Positions 43,776 through 52,233 of a DNA stretch of 64,000 nucleotides are shown one piece after another. The position numbers and the translations under genes are program-made. Within the stretch, counting starts at the first letter, position 1. Every line of letters begins with the position of its first letter. Source of the DNA: Hallerella sp963660435 (lineage in GTDB: Bacteria; Fibrobacterota; Fibrobacteria; Fibrobacterales; Fibrobacteraceae); the NCBI GenBank assembly GCA_963660435.1, contig CAVKYI010000009.1:1-64000 (forward strand), written 5' to 3'. Under the pieces are notes generated by a model, which worked only from the letters and a program-made list of their open reading frames with translations, was not told where the DNA came from and did not search any database.

Positions 43776-43821
43776 AGCGGATATAAGCTAGAAATTTTCC
43801 CTTGGGGTCAAAAGTTCATAA

Positions 43822-45174
43822 TTATTGTTTTTTGCGTTTCGCGAGCTTTCCCGTAAAGTAGTCCTGCTGGCGCGTGGAACCGAGAACAGCGTGCCACAGC
43901 GGACTGTCCGGCTTGATCTTGCGTCGTTCGCTCACGGCAAAGTCTATCGGCACATGGGTGAACCTTTCGTTCATGCTCCCGACGACCATGTTCGTCTTTC
44001 CCGCCATCGCCGCATGGACGGCGTTTTCCGCCAGCTGGTAGCAGAAGATGGCATCGGTTCCCTTCGCGGGAATGCTGCGAACCATATAGCTCGGGTCAAA
44101 ATACTTGATGTTGATTTCCATCCCGATTTTCTTGAAATGCTCGTCGATCTTTTCGACCAGATAGTCGCCGATGTCGTACTTGAGGATGTTCCCCGAAGCG
44201 TCCTTTCGTTGGGGAAGTCCCTTGAAGAGATGCTGCCCCGCGCCTTCGGCAACGACAAGCACCGCATGTTTCTTGCCGATAGCGTAGCGGTTTTCGAGAG
44301 CGTTGAAAAGTCCGCCTTCGCCTTCGAGCTTGAACGGCACCTCCGGAATCAGGCAGAAGTTCACGACCGTCGTCGCGAGCGAAGCGTCCGCCGCGATGAA
44401 TCCGGAATCGCGCCCCATGAGCTTCACCAGGCCGAGACCGTTGAACGCGCCGTTCGCTTCGCAGTGGGCGCTCGTTATCACGTTGCATGCGGCGAGAACA
44501 GCCGTTTCGAACCCAAATGTCCTATCGACCAGGTTCAAGTCGTTGTCTATCGTCTTGGGAATTCCGATGACCGAAATGGGCTGCCTGCGACGCTTGATTT
44601 CCTTGGCGATGTCCCGCGCGCCGCGGAGCGTCCCGTCTCCTCCGATGCAGAAAAGCATGTTGATGTTCAGGCGCATCAGCGTATCGACCATGACTTCGGA
44701 ACTTTGCTCGCCGCGCGAGCTTCCGAGAATCGTTCCGCCGTCTTCCTGGATGTTATCGACAATGTCCGGGTCGAGAATCTGCGGAGCGTAGCCGTATTCG
44801 GGATTGAGACCGCGATAGCCGTATGGAATGCCGAAAATGTTCCGCACGCCGTAATCGAACCACAGAACGCGGACAAGGCTCTTGATGACGTTGTTGAGGC
44901 CCGGGCAGAGACCGCCACAGGTGACGATGGCCGCGCGCGTCCACGAAGGATCGTGATAGATCATCTGTCGCGGACCGGCCGCTTCGAGAGAAGGGATAGG
45001 CTTTCCCGCCTTGGCGAATTTTTCGATCGTTGCCACGTTCGTCGCGAGACTGACCCGCTTGGAATCATCGACAAACTTCAGACCGCTCATCGGCGAAAGC
45101 AGCGTGCACTTGCCTACGGTCTCAATCGAAAGATCATATTGTTCGGGATTTTCAAGAATGTCTTCCTTTGTCAT
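43822..45174 (-). CDS. 6-phosphofructokinase, probably ATP-dependent (plant/spirochaete-type clade)
   Basis: The 450-residue protein belongs to the long PFK group: VTCGGLCPGLNNVIK near residue 85, FGIPYGYRGL, GGTILGSSRG, CIGGDGTLRGA and IGIPKTIDNDL. The pair GGDG (glycine) with PKTIDND (lysine) is the mixed form found in long ATP-using enzymes, whereas PPi enzymes have GGDD. It catalyses the committing step of glycolysis. Substrate preference should be read as inference. The gene is monocistronic, with 49 bases to the histidine kinase. Confidence 0.92.
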   Translation of the reverse strand: MTKEDILENPEQYDLSIETVGKCTLLSPMSGLKFVDDSKRVSLATNVATIEKFAKAGKPIPSLEAAGPRQMIYHDPSWTRAAIVTCGGLCPGLNNVIKSLVRVLWFDYGVRNIFGIPYGYRGLNPEYGYAPQILDPDIVDNIQEDGGTILGSSRGEQSSEVMVDTLMRLNINMLFCIGGDGTLRGARDIAKEIKRRRQPISVIGIPKTIDNDLNLVDRTFGFETAVLAACNVITSAHCEANGAFNGLGLVKLMGRDSGFIAADASLATTVVNFCLIPEVPFKLEGEGGLFNALENRYAIGKKHAVLVVAEGAGQHLFKGLPQRKDASGNILKYDIGDYLVEKIDEHFKKIGMEINIKYFDPSYMVRSIPAKGTDAIFCYQLAENAVHAAMAGKTNMVVGSMNERFTHVPIDFAVSERRKIKPDSPLWHAVLGSTRQQDYFTGKLAKRKKQ

Positions 45175-45223
45175 AGACGCCTCGTGTTTCTACCTAAAAT
45201 CTAGAAAACGAACGAACCCGGGA

Positions 45224-47026
45224 CTAGATGTTCAAGAGCGGCAAATGCAGCTTCGTCCGGAGTCCCGGATTCGCGTTTTCGATTTCGATCTTCATATTTG
45301 TCATTTCGCAGAGCTTCTTGACCATCGAAAGCCCGATGCCCGTACCCGCGGTCGTTCGGGTCATCTCGTTTCCGATGCGATAGAACTCCTCGAAAACATG
45401 TCCCATTTCCTTGGCGGGAATCCCCGGACCGTAGTCGCGGACGACAAAATAGACATCGTCTTCCCGGACGCGGAGCTCGAGGACTATCATCTTGTAGGCG
45501 CTTTCCCGCGCGAACTTGAGCGAATTATCGACGACGTTCATCAGCACCTGCATCACGGCATCCTTGTCGAGCGTAAGCTCCATGTCGCAGAGGTCGCTCG
45601 TCACGGTCAGGTCGAAGCCGTTCTTTTCGATGTTCTGCGTGTACGTGGCGACGAAGGTGTCGAGAATCGTCTTCGGGTTGATCTTCGTAAACTGCACGTT
45701 CCAGTTTCCGCGCTCGATCTTCGAAAGATTCAGCACGTTCTGGATAAGCCGCGAAAGCCTTTCCGTTTCGCCCACGATAAGCCCGTAATACTTTTGACGT
45801 TTCGTCTCGTTTGCGACCCAGGAATTCTGCAGGAGCTCCGCATACATCCGGATGGCCGTAAGCGGCGTCTTGAGTTCGTGGCTTACCGCCGATACGAAAT
45901 CCTGCCTCTTGTTCGCGAGGCGGATCTGGCTCTGCGTGGAACGGTAAACCGCGATGAACCCTCCGAGAATCGCTCCGCAGATGACAATCCCGATAAGAAT
46001 TATCAGGGCGCGCCCCATCCCGGAACTTTCCTCCGTCAGATAGACGGAAAGAAACATCTCGTTCAACGGAAACTGCAACGGGACATCGAGCAGCATCCCG
46101 CGCGACTTCTTCGTATTGCCGAAAACGACATAGGGAACGTCCTTCGTCCCGAATTCCAGCGCAAATCCCTGTTCCGTCGGATTGAACTGCATCTCGTTAA
46201 AGACAAGCTTTTCGAGGTAGGGACGCAAGCGGACAGCATAGCCCTGGATAAACTGCTCGTTGTTCCGCCAGACGTTCCGGTAATAGACGATATAGTTCTG
46301 GTTGAATTTCGCCTGGAACGGGTCTATCTCCACTTCGAGAATCGTCGGGTCCGGAATCGAATCGTCGTCCTGCACGACCCCCTTCTCGGAAATGCGACGG
46401 ATGCGCGCCGATTCCACGTCGAAAAGAAAGCTTTCCGTCTGCGAACTCTGTTCGTAGCGCCGCTGGAACTTCTTGCTGTCGTTCAGCTTTACCGCAAGCG
46501 TCAGGTTCTTTCCGTAAAGACGGTCGAGACTGTCCTGCGTATTCGCCTGGACCTGTGTACGGCTCCGCCCTTCGTTGTGGATTCCCAGCTGGTTCAGAAC
46601 GTTCCGGATGCTGTCCCTCACGATTTCCCGCTTGGCACGATCCTCGACGGGAATTTTCTCGAGAATGCCGTCCGGAAGAACCGGCGTGTGCATGTCGTCG
46701 TCCGGATCGAGCTGAAAGAATCCGATCATCCCCCCGCCGTAATGGCTGCGGATAGGCATCTCCGCGAGCTTCGAAATCGTCACTTCCTCGCCACCGATAA
46801 TCGGAACCGCCCGGATAAAGCGGTATTCGGAATAGGAACGCTGTTCTTCAATCGCGAGATCGTCATAGATTCGCTGGTTCAGCATCTGCAAAATGAAATA
46901 CGCCTGTTCCTTGTAGGCGTACTGGGACTCCGTCTGGAGATTACGGTAGGAATTCACCAAAAGGAGCACGACGGGAACCGCAATGACCAAAAAGAGAAAA
47001 GTGAAAATCAGCTTGAGCCGATTCAT
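45224..47026 (-). CDS. Sensor histidine kinase
   Basis: The 600-residue inner-membrane kinase has a TM helix at about residues 5-24, a large periplasmic region of about 310 residues of unknown type, a second TM (about 338-360), the HisKA domain with H383 in SAVSHELKTPLT, and the HATPase domain with N-box N501, G1 DYGPGIP and G2 GTGIGLSM. Partner is the response regulator whose stop overlaps its start by one base. The extra-long sensor region suggests detection of an envelope signal. The following gene is a beta-barrel-like protein. Confidence 0.95.
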   Translation of the reverse strand: MNRLKLIFTFLFLVIAVPVVLLLVNSYRNLQTESQYAYKEQAYFILQMLNQRIYDDLAIEEQRSYSEYRFIRAVPIIGGEEVTISKLAEMPIRSHYGGGMIGFFQLDPDDDMHTPVLPDGILEKIPVEDRAKREIVRDSIRNVLNQLGIHNEGRSRTQVQANTQDSLDRLYGKNLTLAVKLNDSKKFQRRYEQSSQTESFLFDVESARIRRISEKGVVQDDDSIPDPTILEVEIDPFQAKFNQNYIVYYRNVWRNNEQFIQGYAVRLRPYLEKLVFNEMQFNPTEQGFALEFGTKDVPYVVFGNTKKSRGMLLDVPLQFPLNEMFLSVYLTEESSGMGRALIILIGIVICGAILGGFIAVYRSTQSQIRLANKRQDFVSAVSHELKTPLTAIRMYAELLQNSWVANETKRQKYYGLIVGETERLSRLIQNVLNLSKIERGNWNVQFTKINPKTILDTFVATYTQNIEKNGFDLTVTSDLCDMELTLDKDAVMQVLMNVVDNSLKFARESAYKMIVLELRVREDDVYFVVRDYGPGIPAKEMGHVFEEFYRIGNEMTRTTAGTGIGLSMVKKLCEMTNMKIEIENANPGLRTKLHLPLLNI

Positions 47027-47739
47027 CAGTCCGGTGTTTCGCGCAGCTGGTAGCCTTCACCGCGGAACGTCACCAAAAGACGCGGGTGCGACGGATCGTC
47101 CTCGATTTTCTTGCGAAGCTTCGTGATGTGGATATCGACCGTGCGCGTATCGACCGTTTCCGCATTTTCGTAGCCCCAGACCTTGTTCAAAAGTTCCGCC
47201 CGGGGAACCGCCCTGTCGCGGTTGTTCCAAAGATATTCGAGAATCTCGATTTCCTTGCGGGTGAACGAAAGCTTTTCCGCGCCGCGGAGCCCGCTGTATT
47301 CCCGGAAATTGACCCGGAGATTCCCCGCGGTAAACTTGCTGTCGCCTTCCATGGACTGGAACGAACGGCGGAGAACCGCTTCGATTCGGGCGAGGAGCAT
47401 TGGCACGGCAAAAGGCTTCGGCACGTAATCGTCCGCGCCGTATTTGAGACCGTCGATGATATCCTTGTCCGTATTTTTCGCCGAAAGGATGATGATGGGA
47501 ACGTCCTTGTCCTGTTCGCGGATCTTGTCGCAAACGGTAAAGCCGTCCATGCCCGGAAGCATCAGGTCGAGCAGAATCAGCCCGTACTTGCCGCTCAGCC
47601 CTTCCGAAAGTCCGGAAATGCCGTCCGCCACATGCTTGACATGGAAGCCCTGGAATTCCAGAAGATCGACCAGCCCCTCGGCGATAGCGATTTCGTCTTC
47701 GATGATGAGAATCGTGATGCTTGAATTTTTCCTATCCAT
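47026..47739 (-). CDS. OmpR/PhoB-family response regulator
   Basis: The 237-residue protein has a receiver domain (acid pair ED at 14-15, phospho-acceptor D58 in LILLDLMLPGMDG, lysine in SAKNTDKD) and a C-terminal winged helix with RDRAVPRAELLNKVWGYE and VDIHITKLRKKIEDDPSHPRLLVTFRGEGY, the OmpR pattern. It is translationally coupled to the kinase (TGATG). No target site is evident, but the beta-barrel gene 17 bases upstream suggests shared transcription. Confidence 0.95.
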   Translation of the reverse strand: MDRKNSSITILIIEDEIAIAEGLVDLLEFQGFHVKHVADGISGLSEGLSGKYGLILLDLMLPGMDGFTVCDKIREQDKDVPIIILSAKNTDKDIIDGLKYGADDYVPKPFAVPMLLARIEAVLRRSFQSMEGDSKFTAGNLRVNFREYSGLRGAEKLSFTRKEIEILEYLWNNRDRAVPRAELLNKVWGYENAETVDTRTVDIHITKLRKKIEDDPSHPRLLVTFRGEGYQLRETPD

Positions 47740-47756
47740 GCAAGAAGCTCCGAAAA

Positions 47757-48548
47757 TTAAAGGGCAAAGCCGACGCCCGCTTCGAGGACAAACGAAGACG
47801 CGTCGATTTCATCGTCATAATCGACACCGAAATAGTATTTGCCGTTTACGTAGGCGGCGACGGGGATAATCGGGAGCTTTGCGCGGACGCCCAACAGAAT
47901 GTGCCCGCCGAGATTCGTATTCAAGCCGTCATCCTGCAATTTCGACGAAATCTTGTCCGAAAGTTCCTTTGTCTGGTCCGCAGTCATCGTCCCGGTCGCG
48001 AGAGCTTTTTGCAATTCACCGTCCAGCACATCCATATAGCCCTTGATAAACTTTGCGCTCATCACGGGAGTGCTCAGGTAATAGGTGATGCCGCCGCCGA
48101 TATAAGGCCGGATGATCGGAAGCCACGTAATCGGGTAGGTGATGGAAAGGTCGCCGTTCATCGCCACGAACTTCGGAGTGGTCTTGCCAAAAGGCACGCC
48201 GTCAAATTCGAGTTCGATATCCTGCTCCATCGCCTTGCCGTCGGGACCTGTCACCGTCATCGTGGAACTGTAGGAACCCCACGCCAGATTGTAGGTCGCT
48301 TCGACATCGATAATCGGGAGAATATCGACCCAGAGCTTGAGACCGAAGCCCTGCATTCCGCTGAACGACCCGTGCCTGTATTCGATCGACGAACTGAGTT
48401 CACCCGACCCAAAACTTCCGATACTTTCATTCTTTGTCTTGTCGAGGCTCGTGCCGAAATTCGGTGCATAGTGGAAGCCCAGACCGATGATGGCAAATGA
48501 CGGGGAAACGCAAAGGGCAGCCAGAACGGCGAGCAGTTTTAACTTCAT
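47757..48548 (-). CDS. Exported protein, probable outer-membrane beta-barrel
   Basis: The 263-residue protein has a signal peptide (KLKLLAVLAALCVSPSFA), many glycine/aromatic alternations (IIGLGFHYAPNFG, YIGGGITYYLS, YVNGKYYFGVDYDD) and the terminal GVGFAL typical of barrels. A charged helical insert (about 165-205, QTKELSDKISSKLQDD) might be a plug or loop. It is the first gene of the operon with the two-component system, so it may be the system's sensor partner or target. Confidence 0.65.
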   Translation of the reverse strand: MKLKLLAVLAALCVSPSFAIIGLGFHYAPNFGTSLDKTKNESIGSFGSGELSSSIEYRHGSFSGMQGFGLKLWVDILPIIDVEATYNLAWGSYSSTMTVTGPDGKAMEQDIELEFDGVPFGKTTPKFVAMNGDLSITYPITWLPIIRPYIGGGITYYLSTPVMSAKFIKGYMDVLDGELQKALATGTMTADQTKELSDKISSKLQDDGLNTNLGGHILLGVRAKLPIIPVAAYVNGKYYFGVDYDDEIDASSFVLEAGVGFAL

Positions 48549-48887
48549 TCCAAACTCCTTGAATTTTTACCCCCAAACTACATAAAAAAACGGAAAAACG
48601 GACATTTTTAATTTTCGTGAAGCGTTCCTTTGGATTTTTCGGCGGAAAAAGGCTGTTTTTGGGGAAGCGAGGTGTGTCAGAGATTAGTGGATAGATCTTA
48701 GTTCTTAGAACATAGGACGTTTAGGCTTTTGGGAAGCGGCAAACGGGACACGGGACGATGTCATTCGAGATTATCGGGTCAAGCCCGATAATGACAGCTT
48801 GGAGAGATTGCCGGGTCACGCCCGGCAATGACACATTGCAAAAAACGGCAATGACAGGTTAGCGAGCTTGTCGAGCTAAGCGAAACT
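48549..48887. repeat. Intergenic gap with paired 9-5-9 hairpins
   Basis: No gene is seen. Hairpins ATTATCGGG/CCCGATAAT (48770-48792, loop TCAAG) and ATTGCCGGG/CCCGGCAAT (48807-48829, loop TCACG) lie side by side, followed by a partial third (ACGGCAATGACAGG). Upstream, 48677-48750 repeats a segment found at 56569-56645 (TAGATCTTAGTTCTTAGAAC core). Confidence 0.75.
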
Positions 48888-49664
48888 TCAGTCTTTCACG
48901 CAGCGGACGGAAATCGCCGTATAGCTGGCAGCGGTACTCTTTTTGGAACTTTCCGAGGCATCGACGGAAAAGTCATTGTAGCCTGTCGCCGAGAAGAACC
49001 AGCCCGTGTTGCCTTCGTCTCCGAAATAATACACGCCCGACGGAAGCGCGGAAAATCCGTAAGCGTCTTCGTCGTCCAAGTCCGGATGCTTTTCCTCCCA
49101 GCCGCTCGACGCCCGCAAGGCCGCAGACGCTTTCGATTGTCCACCGATGCTTGCAAACAGCGTTTCCCATTCGCCGTCATCCGGCACGTGCCAACCGCTC
49201 GGGCAGGAAACGGCTGCCCGGACATAGAGCCGGCCGTATTTTTCGCAATAGGAATCGTCGCCGTCGTAGCAATAAGAGGTCCCGCTTTTCGGCAAATAGT
49301 TCAGGTTCTGCGCCATCCAGGTTTGACCGCCGATGGTAACCGTCCGATACACCTGGCAATCCCTTTCGTCCAAGAGAAAACCATAACCGCAATCGGCTAA
49401 CATTTTCTGGTTCAGATGTTCCGTAGGCACGAAGCTTAGCGTAGGACAGGCTGCGGAAATAAGCGAAGCCGTATCGGCATTGGGGCAACGGTTCTCGTCG
49501 GGTGCGGCGGACGAAGACGATAAAACACCATACGAATAGCGACTTTCGCTGGACGCTGCACCGCTATCCGGCAGATAGATGTTCGTGACATTGTCGCCGC
49601 AGCCTGAAAGAACGAGAAATACGCCGAGCACTAAAACATGCCGAAGCACTTTGACAGGATTCAT
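48888..49664 (-). CDS. FISUMP-domain lipoprotein
   Basis: The 258-residue lipoprotein (lipobox LSGCGD, about residues 19-24) has a short serine-rich linker and a FISUMP domain from about residue 95: RDCQVYRTVTIGGQTWMAQN, DDSYCEKYGRLYVRAA, CPSGWHVPDDGEWETL, GVYYFGDEGNTGWFFSAT and the end AISVRCVKD. It is one of three neighbouring paralogues. Such proteins are numerous in Fibrobacter and are thought to be cell-surface; their ligands are unknown. There are 28 bases to the upstream paralogue. Confidence 0.88.
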   Translation of the reverse strand: MNPVKVLRHVLVLGVFLVLSGCGDNVTNIYLPDSGAASSESRYSYGVLSSSSAAPDENRCPNADTASLISAACPTLSFVPTEHLNQKMLADCGYGFLLDERDCQVYRTVTIGGQTWMAQNLNYLPKSGTSYCYDGDDSYCEKYGRLYVRAAVSCPSGWHVPDDGEWETLFASIGGQSKASAALRASSGWEEKHPDLDDEDAYGFSALPSGVYYFGDEGNTGWFFSATGYNDFSVDASESSKKSTAASYTAISVRCVKD

Positions 49665-49692
49665 CTTTTACCTCGCCAAAAATGAGAATTTT

Positions 49693-51030
49693 TTAGTCCT
49701 TGATGCAGCGAATGGAATTGGCTGTAGTTTTGAGAAGTTCTTGATAACCTCCCCATGTATCATTTTCGCTTTCTAGTTCTAGCCTCATTTTCTTAGCCTT
49801 GGTTGCAGAAGAATCTGTAGAACTCCACCAATTTCCGCCCAAACCGATACAACCGTCAAACCCCACGAACTTTTTACCGTTAATCGTAATACTTTCACCG
49901 AACAAATAGTTATCCCCCGGAAGCCCAGCCCAGCCGAAAAGATCCGTCCCCGGGGTAAGAGTATTGTATAACAGGCCAACCTTAGTACTGCGTACCGAAT
50001 CCTGCCGCCACAGGTAGCGCGCCTTGAGGCTCGTGCCGACGCCCTCCGCGCCGTTGTGCGCGTCCACGTAGGCGGCAAGGGCGTCCCATTCCGCGTCGCT
50101 CGGCAGGTGGAAGCCCTCGGGACAGACGCCCCGGTGCGGAGTCCCTATCATTCCTTCTTCGGTCAGCCGGCTGTTGTAGGCGCTGTCGAAGCCCATCGCC
50201 GCGCTCCACGTGTAGAGCCGCCCGTAGGTCTCGCAGAACGCGAGCGAGTCGTAGTAGCAGTGCGTTTGCCCGCGCAGCGTGGTGTCCGAGGAGTCGTAGA
50301 AGTCCAGGTTCTGCGCCATCCAGACCTGCGAGCCTATCTCGATCGTACGATAAACCTTGTTGTCACGTTTGTCCAAAAGCTCGCCGTATTCGAAGGCGGG
50401 GTTCAGGTAGGCGGTCGTCACGCAGTCGTATTCCGAGCAGCTGAAATTCCCCTCGGGGACCTTCGCAAGTCCGTCTTTGCCGTCCGCGCCATCTTTCCCG
50501 TTCAAAATTACCCCGACGGAATCTCCCCCGCAGACGATCCTGTAGCCCGAGCCGTCGAAAAGCGCCTCCGCGGTGCAGCTGGAGCCGTCCAACCCGAGTA
50601 CCGTATCGATGACTACCAGCGTGTCGGACTTCGAGACGACAAGCGTATCCACCGACGATTTCCCGTCCTTGCCGTCGAAGCCGTCCTTCCCGTTCACGAT
50701 TGTCCCGACCGTGTCCCCGCCGCAAACGACGACGATCCCCTTCGCCGTGGAGTCCGCCGTGCAGCCCGAACCTTTCTCGCCGTCGGAACCGTCACGTCCG
50801 TCCGAGCCGTTCAGCGTCGCCCACGCCGAATCCGCGCAATAATAAACCTTCGCCGAATCGGCAATGTAGAGCATCTCGCCGGCGTTTCCCGCCGTGCATT
50901 CCGGCAGTTCGCCGAAGCTCGCCACCTGCCCGACGCCCGCCATGTTCACCTCGGTCACGTCGTCACCGCAGGCGGAGAGAAGCGCCACGCCAGCGACCGG
51001 CAGAAGAAATTTTACAGCTTGATTTTTCAT
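49693..51030 (-). CDS. FISUMP-domain lipoprotein with collagen-like modules
   Basis: The 445-residue lipoprotein (LLSACGDD, about 17-24) has an N-terminal region of collagen-like G-x-D triplets (DGRDGSDGEKG; GKDGFDGKDG; GKDGADGKDG) between cysteine modules (CTADSTAKG..VVCGGD and CTAEALFDG..IVCGGD). Each module seems to be one beta unit with a disulfide pair. A FISUMP domain follows from about residue 215 (DNKVYRTIEIGSQVWMAQN to SIRCIKD). The triplets form a likely rigid stalk holding the FISUMP head off the membrane. It is about 90 percent identical in parts to the next gene. Confidence 0.9.
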   Translation of the reverse strand: MKNQAVKFLLPVAGVALLSACGDDVTEVNMAGVGQVASFGELPECTAGNAGEMLYIADSAKVYYCADSAWATLNGSDGRDGSDGEKGSGCTADSTAKGIVVVCGGDTVGTIVNGKDGFDGKDGKSSVDTLVVSKSDTLVVIDTVLGLDGSSCTAEALFDGSGYRIVCGGDSVGVILNGKDGADGKDGLAKVPEGNFSCSEYDCVTTAYLNPAFEYGELLDKRDNKVYRTIEIGSQVWMAQNLDFYDSSDTTLRGQTHCYYDSLAFCETYGRLYTWSAAMGFDSAYNSRLTEEGMIGTPHRGVCPEGFHLPSDAEWDALAAYVDAHNGAEGVGTSLKARYLWRQDSVRSTKVGLLYNTLTPGTDLFGWAGLPGDNYLFGESITINGKKFVGFDGCIGLGGNWWSSTDSSATKAKKMRLELESENDTWGGYQELLKTTANSIRCIKD

Positions 51031-51079
51031 CGCATGACTCCTTTTGGATAAAACTGGACAAGCTTCCTAAAAAAACACG

Positions 51080-52168
51080 TCAATCCTTCACGCAGCGGAC
51101 GGAAAGACCGTTCCCCTTCATGAAGTCTATCTTGACAAACTGGTTCGTCTGGACGCTCCACGAAACGGCGGACGTTTCCAACTTCTCCGTCGAGCTCCAC
51201 CAATAGCCGAAGTTTCCCAGCTGGCGGTCAAATCCGGTAAATCCGACCTCGCCCGTGGATGAAATCGTGCCATATGATGTTTTGTCTCCCGGAAGTCCCG
51301 ACCAGCCGAAAAGGTCCGTTTCGTAGGCCGCTTCAAAAGAATTGGCGGGACCGGTCCACAGGTAACGCGCCTTGAGGCTCGCCCCCGCGCCCTCCGCACC
51401 GTTATGCGCATCCACATAGGCGCCAAGCGTATCCCATTCCGCATCGCTCGGCAGGTGCCATCCCTCGGGGCAAACTCCCCGATGAGGCGTCCTTATCATT
51501 TCCGCTTCCGTCTGCCGGTTGTTGTAGTCGGAAAGGAATTTCATGGCGGCACTCCACGAATAAAGGCGACCGTACGTTTCGCAGAATACAAGCGAGTCGT
51601 AATAGCAGGCGGTTTGCCCTTCGAGTGAAACATCCGAGGAATCGTAGAAGTCCAGGTTCTGCGCCATCCAGATCTGGGAACCGATTTCGATCGTGCGGTA
51701 AAGCTTGCCATCCCGCTCGTCCAAAAGCTCGCCGTATTCGAAGGCGGGGTTCAGGTAGGCTGTCGTCACGCAGTCGTATTCCGAGCAGCTGAAATTTCCC
51801 TCGGGGACTTTTCCAAAGCCGTTCACGATTGTCCCGACCGTGTCTCCGCCGCATACGACGACAAAGCCCTTCGCCGTGGAATCCGCCGTGCAGCCCGGAC
51901 CTTTCTCGCCATCGGAACCGTCACGTCCGTCCGAGCCGTTCAGCGCCGCCCACGCCGAATCTGCGCAATAATAAACCTTCGCCGAATCGATCGCGTAGAG
52001 CATCTCGCCGGCGTTTCCCGCAGTGCATTTCGGCAACCCGCCAAAACTCGCCACTTGTCCAATGCCTGCCTGACCCGCCATGTTCACCACGGTTACATCG
52101 TCCCCGCAGGCGGAGAGAAAAGCCACGTTCAAAACAAGCGGAAGAAATTTTGCCGTTAAATTTTTCAT
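51080..52168 (-). CDS. FISUMP-domain lipoprotein, shorter paralogue
   Basis: The 362-residue lipoprotein (FLSACGDD) shares its first 115 residues and FISUMP domain with the gene at 49.7 kb, but has only one collagen-like cysteine module. After GTIVNG it jumps directly to GKVPEGNFSCSEYDC, skipping the second module present in its neighbour. This looks like an in-frame module deletion, or the neighbour gained one. The FISUMP head differs in the loop after the FGW.GLPG segment, so ligand binding may differ. Confidence 0.9.
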   Translation of the reverse strand: MKNLTAKFLPLVLNVAFLSACGDDVTVVNMAGQAGIGQVASFGGLPKCTAGNAGEMLYAIDSAKVYYCADSAWAALNGSDGRDGSDGEKGPGCTADSTAKGFVVVCGGDTVGTIVNGFGKVPEGNFSCSEYDCVTTAYLNPAFEYGELLDERDGKLYRTIEIGSQIWMAQNLDFYDSSDVSLEGQTACYYDSLVFCETYGRLYSWSAAMKFLSDYNNRQTEAEMIRTPHRGVCPEGWHLPSDAEWDTLGAYVDAHNGAEGAGASLKARYLWTGPANSFEAAYETDLFGWSGLPGDKTSYGTISSTGEVGFTGFDRQLGNFGYWWSSTEKLETSAVSWSVQTNQFVKIDFMKGNGLSVRCVKD

Positions 52169-52233
52169 TGTCTAATTCCTTTTGTCTGGCAAGCAGCGAG
52201 CCGTCGTGACAGCCCGTCGTTGGACTTTTGAAA

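Noticed and set aside
43825..45204. 459-codon plus-strand frame over phosphofructokinase
   Set aside because: Shadow of a well-supported gene on the other strand.
45011..47053. 680-codon plus-strand frame over the histidine kinase
   Set aside because: Shadow of the kinase; no start signals or domain.
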